A stretch of DNA of 64,000 bases from Kalaharituber pfeilii (taxonomy: Eukaryota; Ascomycota; Pezizomycetes; Pezizales; Pezizaceae): contig WHUZ01000126.1 of assembly GCA_015179045.1 (NCBI GenBank), positions 62,001 through 126,000 on the forward strand, read 5' to 3'. Under the pieces are notes generated by a model, which had not been told where the DNA came from, did no database searches, and was given only the letters and a program-made list of their open reading frames with translations. The translations under genes and the position numbers were made by a program. This document shows, one piece after another, positions 22,105-34,161 of the stretch (position 1 is its first letter; every line of letters starts with the position of its first letter).

Positions 22105-22974
22105 TTATATGATCATTTTTTTCTTCCAGCACGAGTCGGCATCTGTTGAAACGCGAGTCAGCCAACACAGCTGCATACTTCATTAGGTAGTTTAAGTCTT
22201 ACCTGGATCAATTTCTGGTACCTTGATGTGTTTCCTAATCTCAGCCTTCCTTCTCCAATCCTCACCTATCCTAGCATCTCTTTCTCCCACCCATTTTGCG
22301 AAATCAAACTGATCAAGGGCAATAAAGCTACTCATCAGAACTGGTGGCCCAACAGGCAGCTTGTGGCCTTTATCAGTTTGCCACAAATGATAGATTTTCC
22401 CGTAAACAGTCACCACCTCCTCCATCGCTTTGGTCTCGGCTCTTTCCCATACAGCCTGTGGCATTACTGCCGGCCTCGGCATAACCAGCATGCCCGACTT
22501 AACCTCAAAAACATGGCTATGCCAGTATTTCTTTTCTTCGGGATCGAGATCCTTGTAAAGACGCTCGCTGATCATGTACTCGATGCCAATGAGCCTGGCA
22601 TCTTTCGCATCGGAGTCATAGAGCAGGCATTGGCGGAAATCCTCATTAAGATGGGCGCAGTAGTGAGTTACTTCCACATGGCGTGACAGGTCATTTGCGT
22701 CTACGTGGAATGCGTTGAGGTGGGCGCAGATGTTGGTCAGCGGGGCAAACGACTGTTATCACGATGGTATCTATGTCAATACATGCCATAAAGTTCTATT
22801 TTGGGGTGTCCAGTAGGTATACGCATACACCCCAGTCTCGAACCGGGTATGCCCCCTCAGAAGGACGGCAGAATTTTAATGACTTACCTGAGTTGCACCT
22901 GCTGCTGCCTCCAGTGTGGCACTGCCTGTCGAAAGGGGTTCCCCCTTGACTCCGGATGTTTCACAGTGAGACAT
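22105..22974 (-). CDS. oil-body-associated protein-like (OBAP, DUF1264)
   Basis: A member of the DUF1264/OBAP family, known from plant seed lipid droplets and widespread in fungi, with no established enzymatic role. Three exons (minus): 22974-22888, 22752-22203 and 22142-22105, about 224 aa, the usual family length. The protein starts MSHCETSGVKGEPLSTGSAT and includes the family's conserved parts: NAFHVDANDLSRHVEVTHYC, LYDSDAKDARLIGIEYMISE, LDPEEKKYWHSHVFEVKSGM, YGKIYHLWQTDKGHKLPVGP. The last exon adds only a dozen residues (DADSCWKKKMII); it is inferred from a clean donor at 22202 and an acceptor at 22143, and the DADxxW pattern fits family C-termini. Without it the frame ends ..EIDPGKT. The gene is divergent from NAD kinase, with four CRE-like sites between. 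Confidence 0.82.
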
Positions 22975-23104
22975 GATGACCGCTTTATTTATCTATTCAG
23001 CAGACGACAGAAAATGTTGTTGCGACCGAGACAAAAAATATGCTCTGGCCATCAGGTTCTTGAAATACAATCCTAAAGGTATGCGCCCGATAGTCTTCTG
23101 GGCA

Positions 23105-23163
23105 TGACGTCAAATATAGGACGACGTCAAATATAAGAAGACGCCAAATACAAGAAGACGTCA
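23105..23163. promoter_or_regulatory. four CRE-like sites in a 17-bp tandem repeat
   Basis: TGACGTCA at 23105-23112, CGACGTCA at 23122-23129, AGACGCCA at 23139-23146 and AGACGTCA at 23156-23163, each start exactly 17 bp from the last and followed by AATAYAAGA-like spacers. TGACGTCA is the palindromic site of ATF/CREB bZIP proteins. The array lies 131 bp upstream of the OBAP start and about 660 bp upstream of the NAD kinase start, so it could act on either. Confidence 0.6.
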
Positions 23164-23826
23164 TGGCAGTCACATGACGAGAGGTTGCTGCACTACCAGA
23201 TTAGGCGATATCACCAGACATCGCTGGTACAAGTCAGTAACCGGTGCATGTTGATCAGGATGTTCCGACAAAGCAGTGTTGCCGCTAATTCTTTTTCTGC
23301 GGACAATAGGGTGCGGTAATAAGCTGCGTCCTCCAACTGCAGAGCCCTCATGCATATGGATGATCGGTCGATCGAGGGAATTTGCACTGTAGTGTACGTG
23401 ATCTGCACTACTAGTAACGATGTACTTGCACAGTCTCGAACCGCACTTGGAAGAAACCCAAAACCTAGTTATCGGAAGGAACGTCGTTGGAAATCCTCAA
23501 TCTCACTGCGGCTGTCGTATGTCACCGGCTCCTCCACCGCGTTACCGCCATGAAGCCAGACTACGGAATAAACCTTTGTATCCGTTCATACAAGTGATGC
23601 CTATGACGACATCACTGGTGTCGCTTCACGTGAGACGTACCAACAAAGCAGAGTGGGGCAATGCGAGATAGGACTGGTACAGCCAGCAAGCGTTGATCAA
23701 CGTTTAACCTTACGCCGTTACACCTCTACTGGCATTCTTATACTGAGCCGCTCAATAGCTGTGGCGATACAGCGGACCCGACACCATACGTACTACGAAC
23801 ATCCTGCTGCCTGTCTCTGCTGCAAG

Positions 23827-25762
23827 ATGCCGACACCGTCCTCTACACCAAATGAGGTGAGGCACTCACATTCGGAGAGCGCTCTTCCCCAGTTACCAGA
23901 GCTGGAAGCTGCTACGGCGTCGGACGGCTTTATCGAGGTATCTCCCCCATGTTTGGGGCATACTTGCCTATGACCCCGCATATAGCTAAAACTGGCCCTG
24001 TACACAGCCTGAGGAATATGACACTGAATATCAAGCGCTTGAGGTAGCCTCACTTTCTCGTCATCCCAGGCTCGAGGTTACATGCATCTAAAGCATATCA
24101 ACAGGTTGTGTTTGATCCCGGCATCACCAAACACCGACGCAAATCCTCCCTTGCACACGCCAATGCGGTTGCACCAAAGTACAGCTCCAGCTCTTGCTTT
24201 GTTCATGCCCTCTTGGAGGCTCAAAAGGCAGCGGAGGCGGGGAGGGCTGTACCTGATGTCGACTCGGAGCTGCATCGAAACGAGAAGCTAGGTGCCAGTC
24301 CAGGAATGGACTCGCGGATGTTGACCAAAGTACAATTGACTGATCTTGCTTTGGGCGTACGGGAGCTAAGTAGACGCTTTGGTATGTGTTTTCTAATCGA
24401 TGGAATGTGAAAAGTTCATCAGTTGATAAAAATTGGTACTTAGCAAGCATGCAGCTGAGGATGAAGGTTAAGACCTTCTTTCTTCTAACTAAGCCCCACG
24501 ATAAAAACATACTGAAGTACACCAGAGAGATTGCAGTGTGGTTGTTATCACAGCCAGATAACTATATTGTGTATGTTCATCCTTGCTTTACCTGGATCCA
24601 CCTCTGACGTGGCTTATAGCTATGCCGACCAAAATATTCGAGAAAGTAAAGAGTTCAATGCAGCAGGTATCATAGCACAAGACTCGTCTTTTGCACCCCG
24701 GCTACGATACTGGACGCCGGCGCTTTGCGTGAATCGTCCTCATACGTTTGACTTTGTTGTAACGGTAGGCTGCAACCGTACTTTCAACAGTTCGAGCTAA
24801 CTTTCTCAGCTCGGAGGGGATGGGACGGTGCTATATGCAAGCTGGCTATTCCAGAGAATAGTACCGCCAGTATTGTCGTTCGCTCTAGGCTCCCTGGGAT
24901 TCCTCACAAAGTTTGATTATAATTCGTTCCCTTCCATATTCGACCGTTGTTTGAATGACGGAGTCACTGTCAGTCTGCGGCTGCGATTTGAAGGTCTGGA
25001 TGTTCAGATTGTGTCTGGGGCTGTCTACTGACGTTCTGTAGGGACGATCATGCGGTCGTTACGCCAGGAAAAGGGAATAACTGAAGGCTGTGATTTGACT
25101 CGTGAGATATTAGGACGAGAAACTGAGGGTCCAACACATCGTCCAGCAGAGTCATTCACCATTCTGAATGAAGTGGTCGTCGACAGAGGCCCGAATCCTA
25201 GTAAGTTTTCGTTCCTTGGGTATTTGTAAATCCGCATTTAACGTTCAATAGTCATGTCATCAACGGAACTGTACGGGGACGATGAGCATCTAACCTCTAT
25301 CCTTGCAGACGGAATTTGTATATCCACGCCAACAGGCTCCACAGCATACAGCCTGGCCGCAGGTGGCTCTCTATGTCATCCGGAGATTCCTAGTATGCTG
25401 GTCTCTCCAATATGTGCCCATAGCCTCACTTTTAGGCCATTGATCCTTCCTGATTCTATGGTGTTAAGGGTTGGCGTGCCTTACGATGCGAGAACTACCG
25501 CATGGGCAAGCTTTGACGGACGCCAGCGAGTGGAATTGCGCCGTGAGTGATTCCCTTCTTGAATCGCACTTCATTCAGGCCCCCCGGTGAATTCACTGAC
25601 GATAGCCCATACACTTTAGAGGGTGATTATGTGACCGTATCCGCCAGTCGGTTTCCATTCCCCACAATCCAGAGCCGCAAGCAAAACAAGGACTGGTTTG
25701 ATTCGATTGCTAGAAACATTAATTGGGGTGCTAGGCAAAGGCAAAAGCCGTTTATGGATTAG
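23827..25762 (+). CDS. NAD(+) kinase
   Basis: ATP-NAD kinase, which makes NADP+ from NAD+; cytosolic Utr1-type by its length. Nine exons: 23827-23937, 24008-24043, 24105-24381, 24444-24570, 24620-24764, 24810-24993, 25042-25200, 25252-25542, 25620-25762; all phases agree and give about 490 aa. Key motifs: [15 protein letters not shown] (GGDG nucleotide motif, start of exon 6), [43 protein letters not shown] (second signature), and [19 protein letters not shown] near the end. The N-terminal ~100 residues are low in conservation. No targeting peptide is evident, so a mitochondrial Pos5 role is less likely. The start ATG at 23827 is the first in frame with a clean exon. Confidence 0.88.
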
Positions 25763-28712
25763 TAGATGGTGCTTCACATATTGTCTGGTTTTCCTTTTTT
25801 CTGTATCGGCGTTTTCTCAAGAGGGCCCTTGCATTCGTGTTGTCATTTCGCGGTCTTTTTTTTTTTTTTTTTTTTTTTTTTGTATTGAGACTTGTGATAA
25901 TACCGTCATGATTCGTCCAAGCCAGAATAATGATCTTTTTTCCTGTTGCTAAACGTTCACTGGTGAGGTCTCTCGGTCTCGAGTTTTTCTCACGGCAGTA
26001 CTTTTATTTTATTCTTTCTTAGCTCCACTTCAGATGAGAACTGTCGCTGAGAACGTACTCTCGTGCCCAGACTATTATTTTCGGCAGCAGTGACTACCGT
26101 ACTGTAGCAGACGGTGTCTTTGCTATTATTTCTTGGCAGCACAGGCTGGGTACGAGAACAACGAGAACGCCCAAATTTTTTTCTGCGTGGAAACAATTCT
26201 TTTGATAATTCAGTCACCAATATATCGCACACCAAAGGAGAAAAAATGAACATCTTGCAGGTTCAAGCTTATAGTTATCGTTCCTAGTCTCCTGAACCTC
26301 TTTCATTCCCTGGTTTATAACCATAATTTTGAGAAAAAGGGAAAAAAGAAAATAGATATGTCCGCCCAGCGCTCCCCACTTTTTCCTTTCCCACTGCACA
26401 AGTGTACACAAAGACACGAAAAAGCAAGATTTAGCGGGGAAGGGCGGGTTCAAAAAGGAATTTTCTGATCTGCCTCCGCTGTCCACACCAATATTTTCGT
26501 CCGGGGGAATGATTTTTGTCGACGATTGGCTCTAGCATAATTCGGAGGGGGTTATGTTGTGGAAGGCGAGGGGACAGTTGAGTGCTTTTAAATACCTATC
26601 ATATGTAGTAAACTTCGGAGAGGGGGTTGCGGGCGGGCTTGGCGGAGTTGGACTGGGGGGTGTGATTAGATGCACGTAGATGAGATTAGATTTGATAACA
26701 CGGTCTTGAGGTGTGAGTCAGTATCAGCTTATCGATAAGGGCTTGAGTACTTGTAATGTAGTCTAGCTGAATGCTGTAGTTCTGAGCGGCATTGAAGAGT
26801 TTACAAGTGGGAACTCGAATAGATTTTAAGATGTAATGCTTACGATTAGGGTATCTACTTTTATAATTGAATTGGGAAGTAAAGTAAGAAAACGAAGTTG
26901 GCGTGAAGTTGTGGTGACAATTATAGGTAACTGATAATATAGATTGTGGGAGGAGATGGGTTTGTGCACGCAGTATGGCTACTTTGTTTGTATGCATGTA
27001 CTGGGCTATTTCCGGGGGGGAATTTAGTTTCTGGTGATAGGGGAGGGTATTAAGGGGGATTCAACTGTTCGAGAACTGAGATTCAACGTTGAGTTTGACT
27101 CATGGGATGCGCACAAGGGTATCGAGAACATGACCGTAATGTGGGAAAGAGGTACAGCAAAACAATTAGGCAGCAATGCAAATGGCATGTTTGACGATGT
27201 GAGACGTAATTATTGGGACTAGACTAGACGGTGGTGCGTGTGTTTCCCGGCTTCTGGAACAAGTTGGATTTGCTAGCGGTCCGTATATGCATGTACTGTA
27301 CGTTCGTCCTTCGTGCCGCGCGGGATGAAGAGGGTAGAGCCGGCATGCAGTGGGCATTGTAATTAATTAACCTGCATTGCGCACAAGGGCGGGAGAGAAG
27401 AGTAAGCATGAGTTCAGAGTACTAGGATATAGTAAGCTCTCTCTCGGTGAGTCGGAGTGGGTGAAACACGAGCGGCTTGCTTGAATCAATTGTCGTGTGT
27501 CCCTATACTGCTATGTTATGCCGGCTGTTGACCTTTGGGTTGAGGATGCTACTGGGCGTAGAGTGTGATCATGGCTCATACTAAGTGGGTGCACTCGAGC
27601 GGCGACGGCGTGAGTAAGAGTAAGAGTCGAGTCGAAGTGAGTCAGTCCTCGCAGGGAGATAGGAGATTGGGACATACGTTTGTATATGGCGCTATGTATA
27701 AATACGCCGCACTGAAGCTTGCGAGTTTTCTTTTTGTTTCGCTCTTCTGTTTGGTAGAAGTAAGGATAACACAAACGATCAATTGATGCAAGATGGAGGT
27801 CGCCAACGCTTAACTGCCCACCTGCCCGCTCGAGTGCCTTGCTTTATTAGCACTTGCCTTCTACCTCTGGCTTCTTTCTTGCCTGTTGGCTTCCTCCCCA
27901 CCACAGTCATCTACAAATATGTCTCCATTCACTGATTTGAAGATTATTCGTATAACCGCAGCAATAGCGCATCTTGTAGCAGTTGTGGCAGCACTCCAGA
28001 ACAACGAGTGACTTGACTGGTCGCCATCATCACCATCATCATCATCATCATCATCATCATTATCATCTAAGGTGCGTTTCTTTCCTGCTCGGGCTCTTGA
28101 GTTATATTATGGTTGTGGTCCGTGTGAACGGTGGTGTCATGACTGTGAAGGAGTACTTTTCACAGGAGTAGCAGTAGTTCATGATCAAGCTGCTCTTTAC
28201 CGCTTCATGCATCACAACTTCACATGCAATATATTACTGGGGCTCATTTCGAGATGGCCGATTGCATCTTTAACATACATACGGGATGCTGACTCGACGT
28301 TGGTGCATCCAGCAGGGTGCATCCAGCAGACCGAAACAGGGCAAGGGCCAGACAAGACAAGCAAGGTACGCTGAAGCTCACCCCAGTCTCATCCACGCCC
28401 CTGCAACTCACTTGTCACAGCACGCCGGAGCCTCCCGCACATCCCCAACACCACGTTCCCCACCATCGCTTGTGCAGGTGAGGTGTTCGCCGCTAATTGC
28501 CCACAGGGTGAATCCAGAAGAGATCTAGATTGGTCCGCGTGGGTGTTGTGCTGGGAGTCGCAAAATCGATCTACTAGTCAGAGCAATTCTAGCAATTCTT
28601 AGTACTGAAACTCTGATTCTCCCCCGAAGGCCAAACGGCAGCATACTTCATACTGCACGCTGATCATAAGCCGGACTGTACCCCACCGCGCATACCTGCT
28701 CTAGGCCAACAC
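25763..28712. other. 2.9-kb spacer, no gene seen
   Basis: A T-run of 23 at 25858-25880, a short-ORF region without any family similarity, a (CAT)n microsatellite at 28024-28063, and mixed composition. It probably holds the 3' UTR of NAD kinase and the promoter of the GTPase gene. Confidence 0.4.
28024..28063. repeat. (CAT)n microsatellite
   Basis: About 13 near-perfect CAT/ATC triplets. The plus strand frame reads poly-His, but no gene context supports translation. Confidence 0.8.
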
Positions 28713-31234
28713 ATGTCCGCAGGCTCCTCAAAAGCACCCGCCGGCCGGCGAGGCGCCGCCGAAACCGCACTTAGTGACTTTGCAGACTACGTGGAGCGGC
28801 AGCAGGCCCTACGGAACAGACCCGCAGGAAACGCCACCGCGATAATCGATCCCGAAGACGAACTCAGCATCATTGACCAGCTCGGCCTGGGCGACGACGA
28901 TGAAGACGGGGCAGGCCGGGGAAAGAGGACGATGAAGGAGCTCTTGTTCGCGCCTGCGGACGATGCCGAGTCGAGAGAGCGGCTGCGCACCATAATATCG
29001 ACGCAGATTGCAGAGGGAAGAGGCGAGACACTATTTGATGTCGGCTTCGAACCGAATGGGGACGGGATGGGGTTGACGAAAGCAGAGTATGAGGTTGCAT
29101 TGACGAGGGTGAAGGAGGTGGCGAAGGAGCTGAACAGTGCGGTAACGGTGCTGCTGACAAAAGGGCTAGATGAGGGAGGAGCAGAGACACCTGCGAAGTC
29201 GGCTGCGGCGGGAGGGGATCTTGGAGGGTGCAGCAGCAAGATACTGATTCGACGGAAACCGAACGTGATAGAGGAGTTGCTGGAGATCAGGGTTGCTGTT
29301 GTGGGGAATGGTGCGTGGCCCTTTTATTCATAACGCTTGACCTTCAGTTGGCACAATTGCTGAGATATGGTGTGCCTACGCACTTGCAGTCGACGCTGGA
29401 AAGTCAACAATGCTGGGTGTCCTGACAAAAGGGACCCTTGATGACGGGAGAGGCAAGTCGCGTGTGAACTTGTTTCGACACAAACATGAAATTGAGAGTG
29501 GACGAACCAGCTCAGTCGGTAAGATAGCTGAGCCTTTTGTACATGGAGATCGTGAATACAACTCTAATATGGAGGGGGATCCTCATTCGCGTAGGTATGG
29601 AGATACTGGGGTTCGATTCGGAGTCTAATATAGTGGGGGCAACGGTCCCGGGGAGGAAGTTGACGTGGGAGGAGATTGGAAACCGCTCTGTACTTTCCCT
29701 CCTCCCCGCCTATGCTGCTCGTTATGCCACGTACTGGATATACGCTAATACTGGTAATTATCCAGTCGAAAGTGATATCGTTCAGTGATCTAGCGGGTCA
29801 TGAGAAATATCTCCGCACCACCGTCTTTGGGCTCCTCGGCACTTCTCCAGACTATGTCATGCTGATGGTGGCAGCCAACAATGGCTTGATTGGCATGTCC
29901 CGCGAGCACTTGGGCATCGCCCTCGCCCTGAACGTCCCTGTCCTGGTGGTGATAACAAAAATTGATATTTGCCCTCCAAACATCCTACAACAAACTGTCC
30001 AGCAGCTGACCAAAATCATGAAATCCCCCGGCGCGCGCAAGATCCCCATATTTGTGAAAAGTAAAGAAGACGTAATTCACACGGCCACACAATTTGTTAG
30101 TGAGCGCATATGCCCGATTTTCCAGGTCTCGAACGTCACCGGTGAAGGGTTGGACTATGTGAAGACGTTCTTGAACATACTGCCATATCATGGAAAGTTT
30201 GATTCGAAGGCGCCGTTTGAGTTTCATGTAAACGATTGTTTCTCGGTTCCGTTTGTGGGCACAGTGGTCTCGGGAGTTGTCAAGAGCGGTTTGTGCTAGT
30301 CTCTCCCTTCAACTTGAGTTATACTGACCTCCCGTAGGTGTTATCCACGCCGGTGACTCCATCCTCATTGGTCCTGATTCTCTCGGCTACTTCACCCCCA
30401 CAGCCATCCGCTCTATCGAGCGCAAAAGGTTGCCTGTTCCCGTGTGCACGGCTGGCCAGAGCGCCTCCTTTGCCCTGAAACGCGTCCGGCGCAAAGACGT
30501 CCGCAAAGGGATGGTAGTGCTCCCTAAAACCGACCCGCCGCCTGTTGCGACCCGGGAGTTTATCGCTGAGGTGCTGATCCTTAGCCATGCAACGACAATC
30601 AAACCGAATTACCAGGCGATGTTGCATGTCGGGCCCGTCAGTCAGACGTGCACGATTGTGGATATCGACAGGGAGTATATGAGGGCCGGGGATCGGGCGC
30701 AGGTGGCATTTAGGTTTTATCAGAGGCCGTGAGTGGTTCTTGCCCTATCTTGTTTTATTCCCTACTGGCAGTGAGTGATGAGCGCTAATGATTGGTGGGC
30801 ATGAGAACAGTGAATATGTTTGTGTAGGCGACAAGCTCATATTCAGAGAGGGCCGTACGAAAGGCCTTGGTGTCATCAAGTCGCTAGGGTATGACAAAGT
30901 GAACAATCCCTTGAAGGTAGCTGCCGCAGAAAAGGATGGTGATAGGGCTGAAGTGGCAGCGGCGGGGAAAGAAGAGGAGAAGAAGGATGAGAAGAAAGAC
31001 GAGAAGAACGACGAGAAGAGGGATGGGAGGAAGGACGAGAAAAAGGACGAGAAGAAGGACGGGAAGAAGGACGAGAAACGCAAGATAGAGAAGAAGGAGG
31101 CGAAGAAAGAGGGAGTGGCAGGTGGTGGTGGTGGTGGTGGTGGTGGTGGTGGTGGTGGTGGTGGTGGTGGTGGTGGTGGTGGTGGTGGTGGGGTGGGGGA
31201 GGCGGAGGAGGGGTGCGGTTCGGCATCTAAGTGA
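28713..31234 (+). CDS. GTPBP1/GTPBP2-like translational GTPase
   Basis: An EF-Tu-related GTPase of the GTPBP1/2 (AGP-1) family; animal members act in ribosome rescue and mRNA surveillance. Six exons: 28713-29310, 29390-29518, 29595-29689, 29766-30288, 30338-30728, 30811-31234; phases agree, about 719 aa. N-terminal ~200 residues are family-specific. The G1 loop GNVDAGKST spans intron 1. Then [15 protein letters not shown] (switch I), [15 protein letters not shown] (G3), [15 protein letters not shown] (G4), [20 protein letters not shown] (G5 region), [20 protein letters not shown] (domain 2), [20 protein letters not shown] and [18 protein letters not shown] (end of domain 3). An unusual tail follows: about 45 residues of K/D/E repeats, a (GGT)n-encoded glycine run, then [14 protein letters not shown]. 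The tail looks microsatellite-derived. Confidence 0.88.
31120..31192 (+). repeat. (GGT)n microsatellite coding for polyglycine
   Basis: About 24 GGT triplets in the reading frame of the last exon of the GTPase gene, giving a run of glycines close to the C-terminus. The tract length probably varies among strains. Confidence 0.85.
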
Positions 31235-31659
31235 TTAGGGGTGGTTCGTCTTGTTAGGTGATTGTAGTGGCCTTTGTACTATGTTTTGCCTTTAGTTTGA
31301 TCGAGTGTTTTGGGCTTTTATTGCGCTGTGCAGATAGCTCGCTTTGTATGGTTCAGCTTGAGTCGTATGGAGGCTGTAGCCTCTGAAGTGCTTGGTAATT
31401 TGCATTTACCCTCAATTGAACTGTTACCCTCAACTGTCCAGCTACTCAATTGGGAAATCTAGCTGGGTTGATGGGTCTTGACTAAGCCCTACAAGGCATA
31501 AAATCTCTAGCGTCACTGTCGGCACAGAACTCTGAACTCATAAATTAGCAACAAGACGAACTCTGCGACCAAGCAGTCCCAAAGCGACCCACAGGATCCA
31601 TGATTGATTTATAATATCTCCCCACCCCATCTATGCGCCCACCTCTATTCCCCTCCGCA

Positions 31660-33005
31660 ATGGCGCCTGCAATCTCGATGCAGTACATCTGCCCTCCTTG
31701 CACATCTGTCTTGCGCTACCTCCGGCAGTTCACCTCCCACCGCTCCCTCACGACTGCAGCCCAGCTCCCTTCAGCCTCTATCCCTGGCCCCGTGTCCCCC
31801 CTCTCCTCTGCCCGTTTTAACCTCTCTACCCCCACCCCCACTCAAGCTCCCATTCCTCTCCGGACCGTGCTGTCGCTCTCCGGCTCGACCGCCCCCAAAT
31901 TCCTCCAGGGCCTCTTGACAACCAACATCCCACTAGACTTTCCCTCCACCCCGACCGCCGCAGACGCGCATTACTCCTCTCTCCTCACCCCGCAGGGCCG
32001 CGTGATCGCGGACGTTTTTGTCTACCCGGTTCACAAGTCTGTGCACACTGTTACCGGCACTGAGGGGGAGCCGACATACCTAATCGAATGTGCCGGCGCG
32101 ATCGCAAAGGATCTGGAGCGGCATTTGCGCCGGTACATGCTTCGGGCAAAGCTTCAGCTCAAGCAAGTCAACGACGAGTGGGACGTCTGGGTCTCTTGGG
32201 GGACGGGGGCGGGTCATCCGCTATTGCGGGCCGCAACGGATGGCCCATGCTCCATGACGAGCGCGCGCCAGACCTCTTTACGCGCTTCCTCGTTCCCCGC
32301 GAGGTGCAGCTACCCCCCGAGCTCCTCCACCCTGCAGAGTCCGACCCTAATCTCGGGATCGACGCCTACCATCTCCGACGGTACGTTCACGGTGTCCCGG
32401 AGGGGCCCACTGAGATCCCATCTAGCTCTGCCCTCCCGCACGAATACAACCTCGACCGGATGGGCGGCATCGACTTCCGCAAGGGATGCTACGTCGGGCA
32501 GGAGTTAACGGTGCGGACCGAGCACCGAGGTGTCGTCAGGAAGCGGGCGGTGGTGCTCCGGCTGGATGAGGACGTCCAAGGGGCCCCTCCTCCTGTGGGC
32601 GCCGACATCGTGAAGGTTGGCAGGTGGGCAGAGGAGAGCGGCGACAGCGGCGTGGTGGTCAGGAGGAGAGGGGGGCGTGGAGGGGTAGGGAGGTGGATTG
32701 GGGGGCTTGGAAGGGTGGGGTTGGGGGTCGTGAGGCTGGAGGAGGTGTTTTTTGGGTTGAGAGGCAGAGAGGAAGAAGGGCGGCAGAGTGAAGAAGTTGG
32801 GGAGGAAAATCAGATGGAGGAGCGGAGGAGGCACGGGATGTGGTCTGGTACTAGTTCAGGCTCTCAAGGGGACGGGGAAAGCGGGCTGAAGATGGAGTGG
32901 AGTGTTGGTAATGGCGGTGGAGAGACGGCACAGGAGGGAGAGGAGAAGAATGCGGTGGGGTTGAGGGCATGGATGCCGGGGTGGCATTTTCTTCGGAGGC
33001 GGTGA
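31660..33005 (+). CDS. IBA57: Iba57-like Fe-S cluster assembly factor (one frame break)
   Basis: The mitochondrial folate-binding-fold protein (COG0354/YgfZ, GcvT-related) that works with Isa1/Isa2 in [4Fe-4S] assembly. No intron is needed. The start at 31660 (MAPAISMQYICPP) has good context; an upstream in-frame ATG is at 31633. The N-terminus is basic and hydroxylated, like a mitochondrial presequence. Then LRTVLSLSGSTAPKFLQGLL, TPQGRVIADVFVYPV, ERHLRRYMLRAKLQLKQV, DERAPDLFTRFLVP, and the family signature FRKGCYVGQELTVRTEHRGV with VRKRAVVLRLDE. The frame changes in the GGGGG run at 32198-32202; one extra G would read continuously as WVSWGDGGGSSAIAGRNGW. Corrected length is about 448 aa. The C-terminal third has a Gly/Glu-rich, poorly conserved insertion before the ending GLRAWMPGWHFLRRR. 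Confidence 0.85.
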
Positions 33006-33548
33006 TGCACGTTGAGAATGGGATGGATCATGATACAAAACTTTGTTGCTAATTACACATCTAATAGTATATCAGGGAATTTGCAAGTCTCGATATCATC
33101 TGCGCATACACACATATATATATAACTACCCCCGAAATCAAATCAATGTCAATTATCACCAGCGTTTCAGGGTAACATCGCTAACAAGGGGGTTTACTAA
33201 ATCCCCCCTGCGTATTCTCGTGCCTTACTACCGTCTTCGCCCCTCTAGCACACATCAAACTAGCAAACGTTTCCTTTCCTTTTTAAGCCATCTACCTTAA
33301 CTTAACCTACTAACTACCTAACAAAAGTATCTACAGTTCAAGATTCAAATTCCCACTCCGCTACCTTTTCCCAAGCAAAACAAAAACAGCAAACATACAA
33401 AAAAAAAGGAAAAAAATTCCACCAAATGAGGTAATTACAAAGAGCAGCATACAGCACACAGAAACAAGGCCGTTGCAGGTTCACGCCCACTGCCGATTGG
33501 AACAAAAAAAAAAAGAAAGAAAGAAAGAAAGAAAAGAAAAAGAAAACG

Positions 33549-33585
<37 letters not shown>

Positions 33586-34161
33586 TCCAAGCCGGCCTAG
33601 GACGCCAAAAGCAAAGTAATCAGAAGCAAAAAAATAAAAATAAAAATAAAAAAAAACTCAACTGCACATACATTCCACTTTTTATACCTCTCACGATCCC
33701 AAATTTCAATCTCCCTGGTTTCCCCAATCCACTGCCACTGACTCTGCTTCTTCGTAGAATTCGTAACCCCGTAAAACAAAAACATATGGTAGCCAAAGCA
33801 AAACCATGAAGGAAAAAGAAAAAGAGAAAAAAAAAGGATCCCACACCAAAGCTCTCCTTCCCTTAACTTTTTCTAATCTACCCGCTGGTATATACCCCAC
33901 CCCACCCCAATAATGAATCCCAGATCCAAGCAATAGAAACAGCAAACCGTAAAACACACCAACGCCCAGAAGGATGTCGCATAGAAAGAAAGCAAATAAA
34001 CTAAGAAAAACACTATCCCACTTCCGTATTTGTCTCCACCTCTTTTTAAGCCGCATTCCTATTATTCCCATTGTCATCCTCATCATTAAAAAATGGCGAA
34101 AAATCAACCGTCATCCCTCCATTCCCGTTCCCGTTACCAAGTATACTTGGCTCACCAGCAG
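33006..34161. other. spacer with A-rich tracts between convergent genes
   Basis: Contains a GAAA microsatellite (about 33514-33545) and an A-run at 33551-33580. Probably 3' UTRs of IBA57 and of the GATA-factor gene. No gene seen. Confidence 0.45.

Noticed and set aside
23105..23163. CRISPR-like direct repeats
   Set aside because: The 17-bp tandem repeat has no spacer diversity; it is a simple tandem array in a eukaryotic promoter.
32211..32272. 61-nt intron as an explanation for the Iba57 frame break
   Set aside because: A GT..AG pair exists and phases fit, but splicing would delete the DERAP segment that aligns with the conserved motif of the family; a single missing G is the simpler reading.
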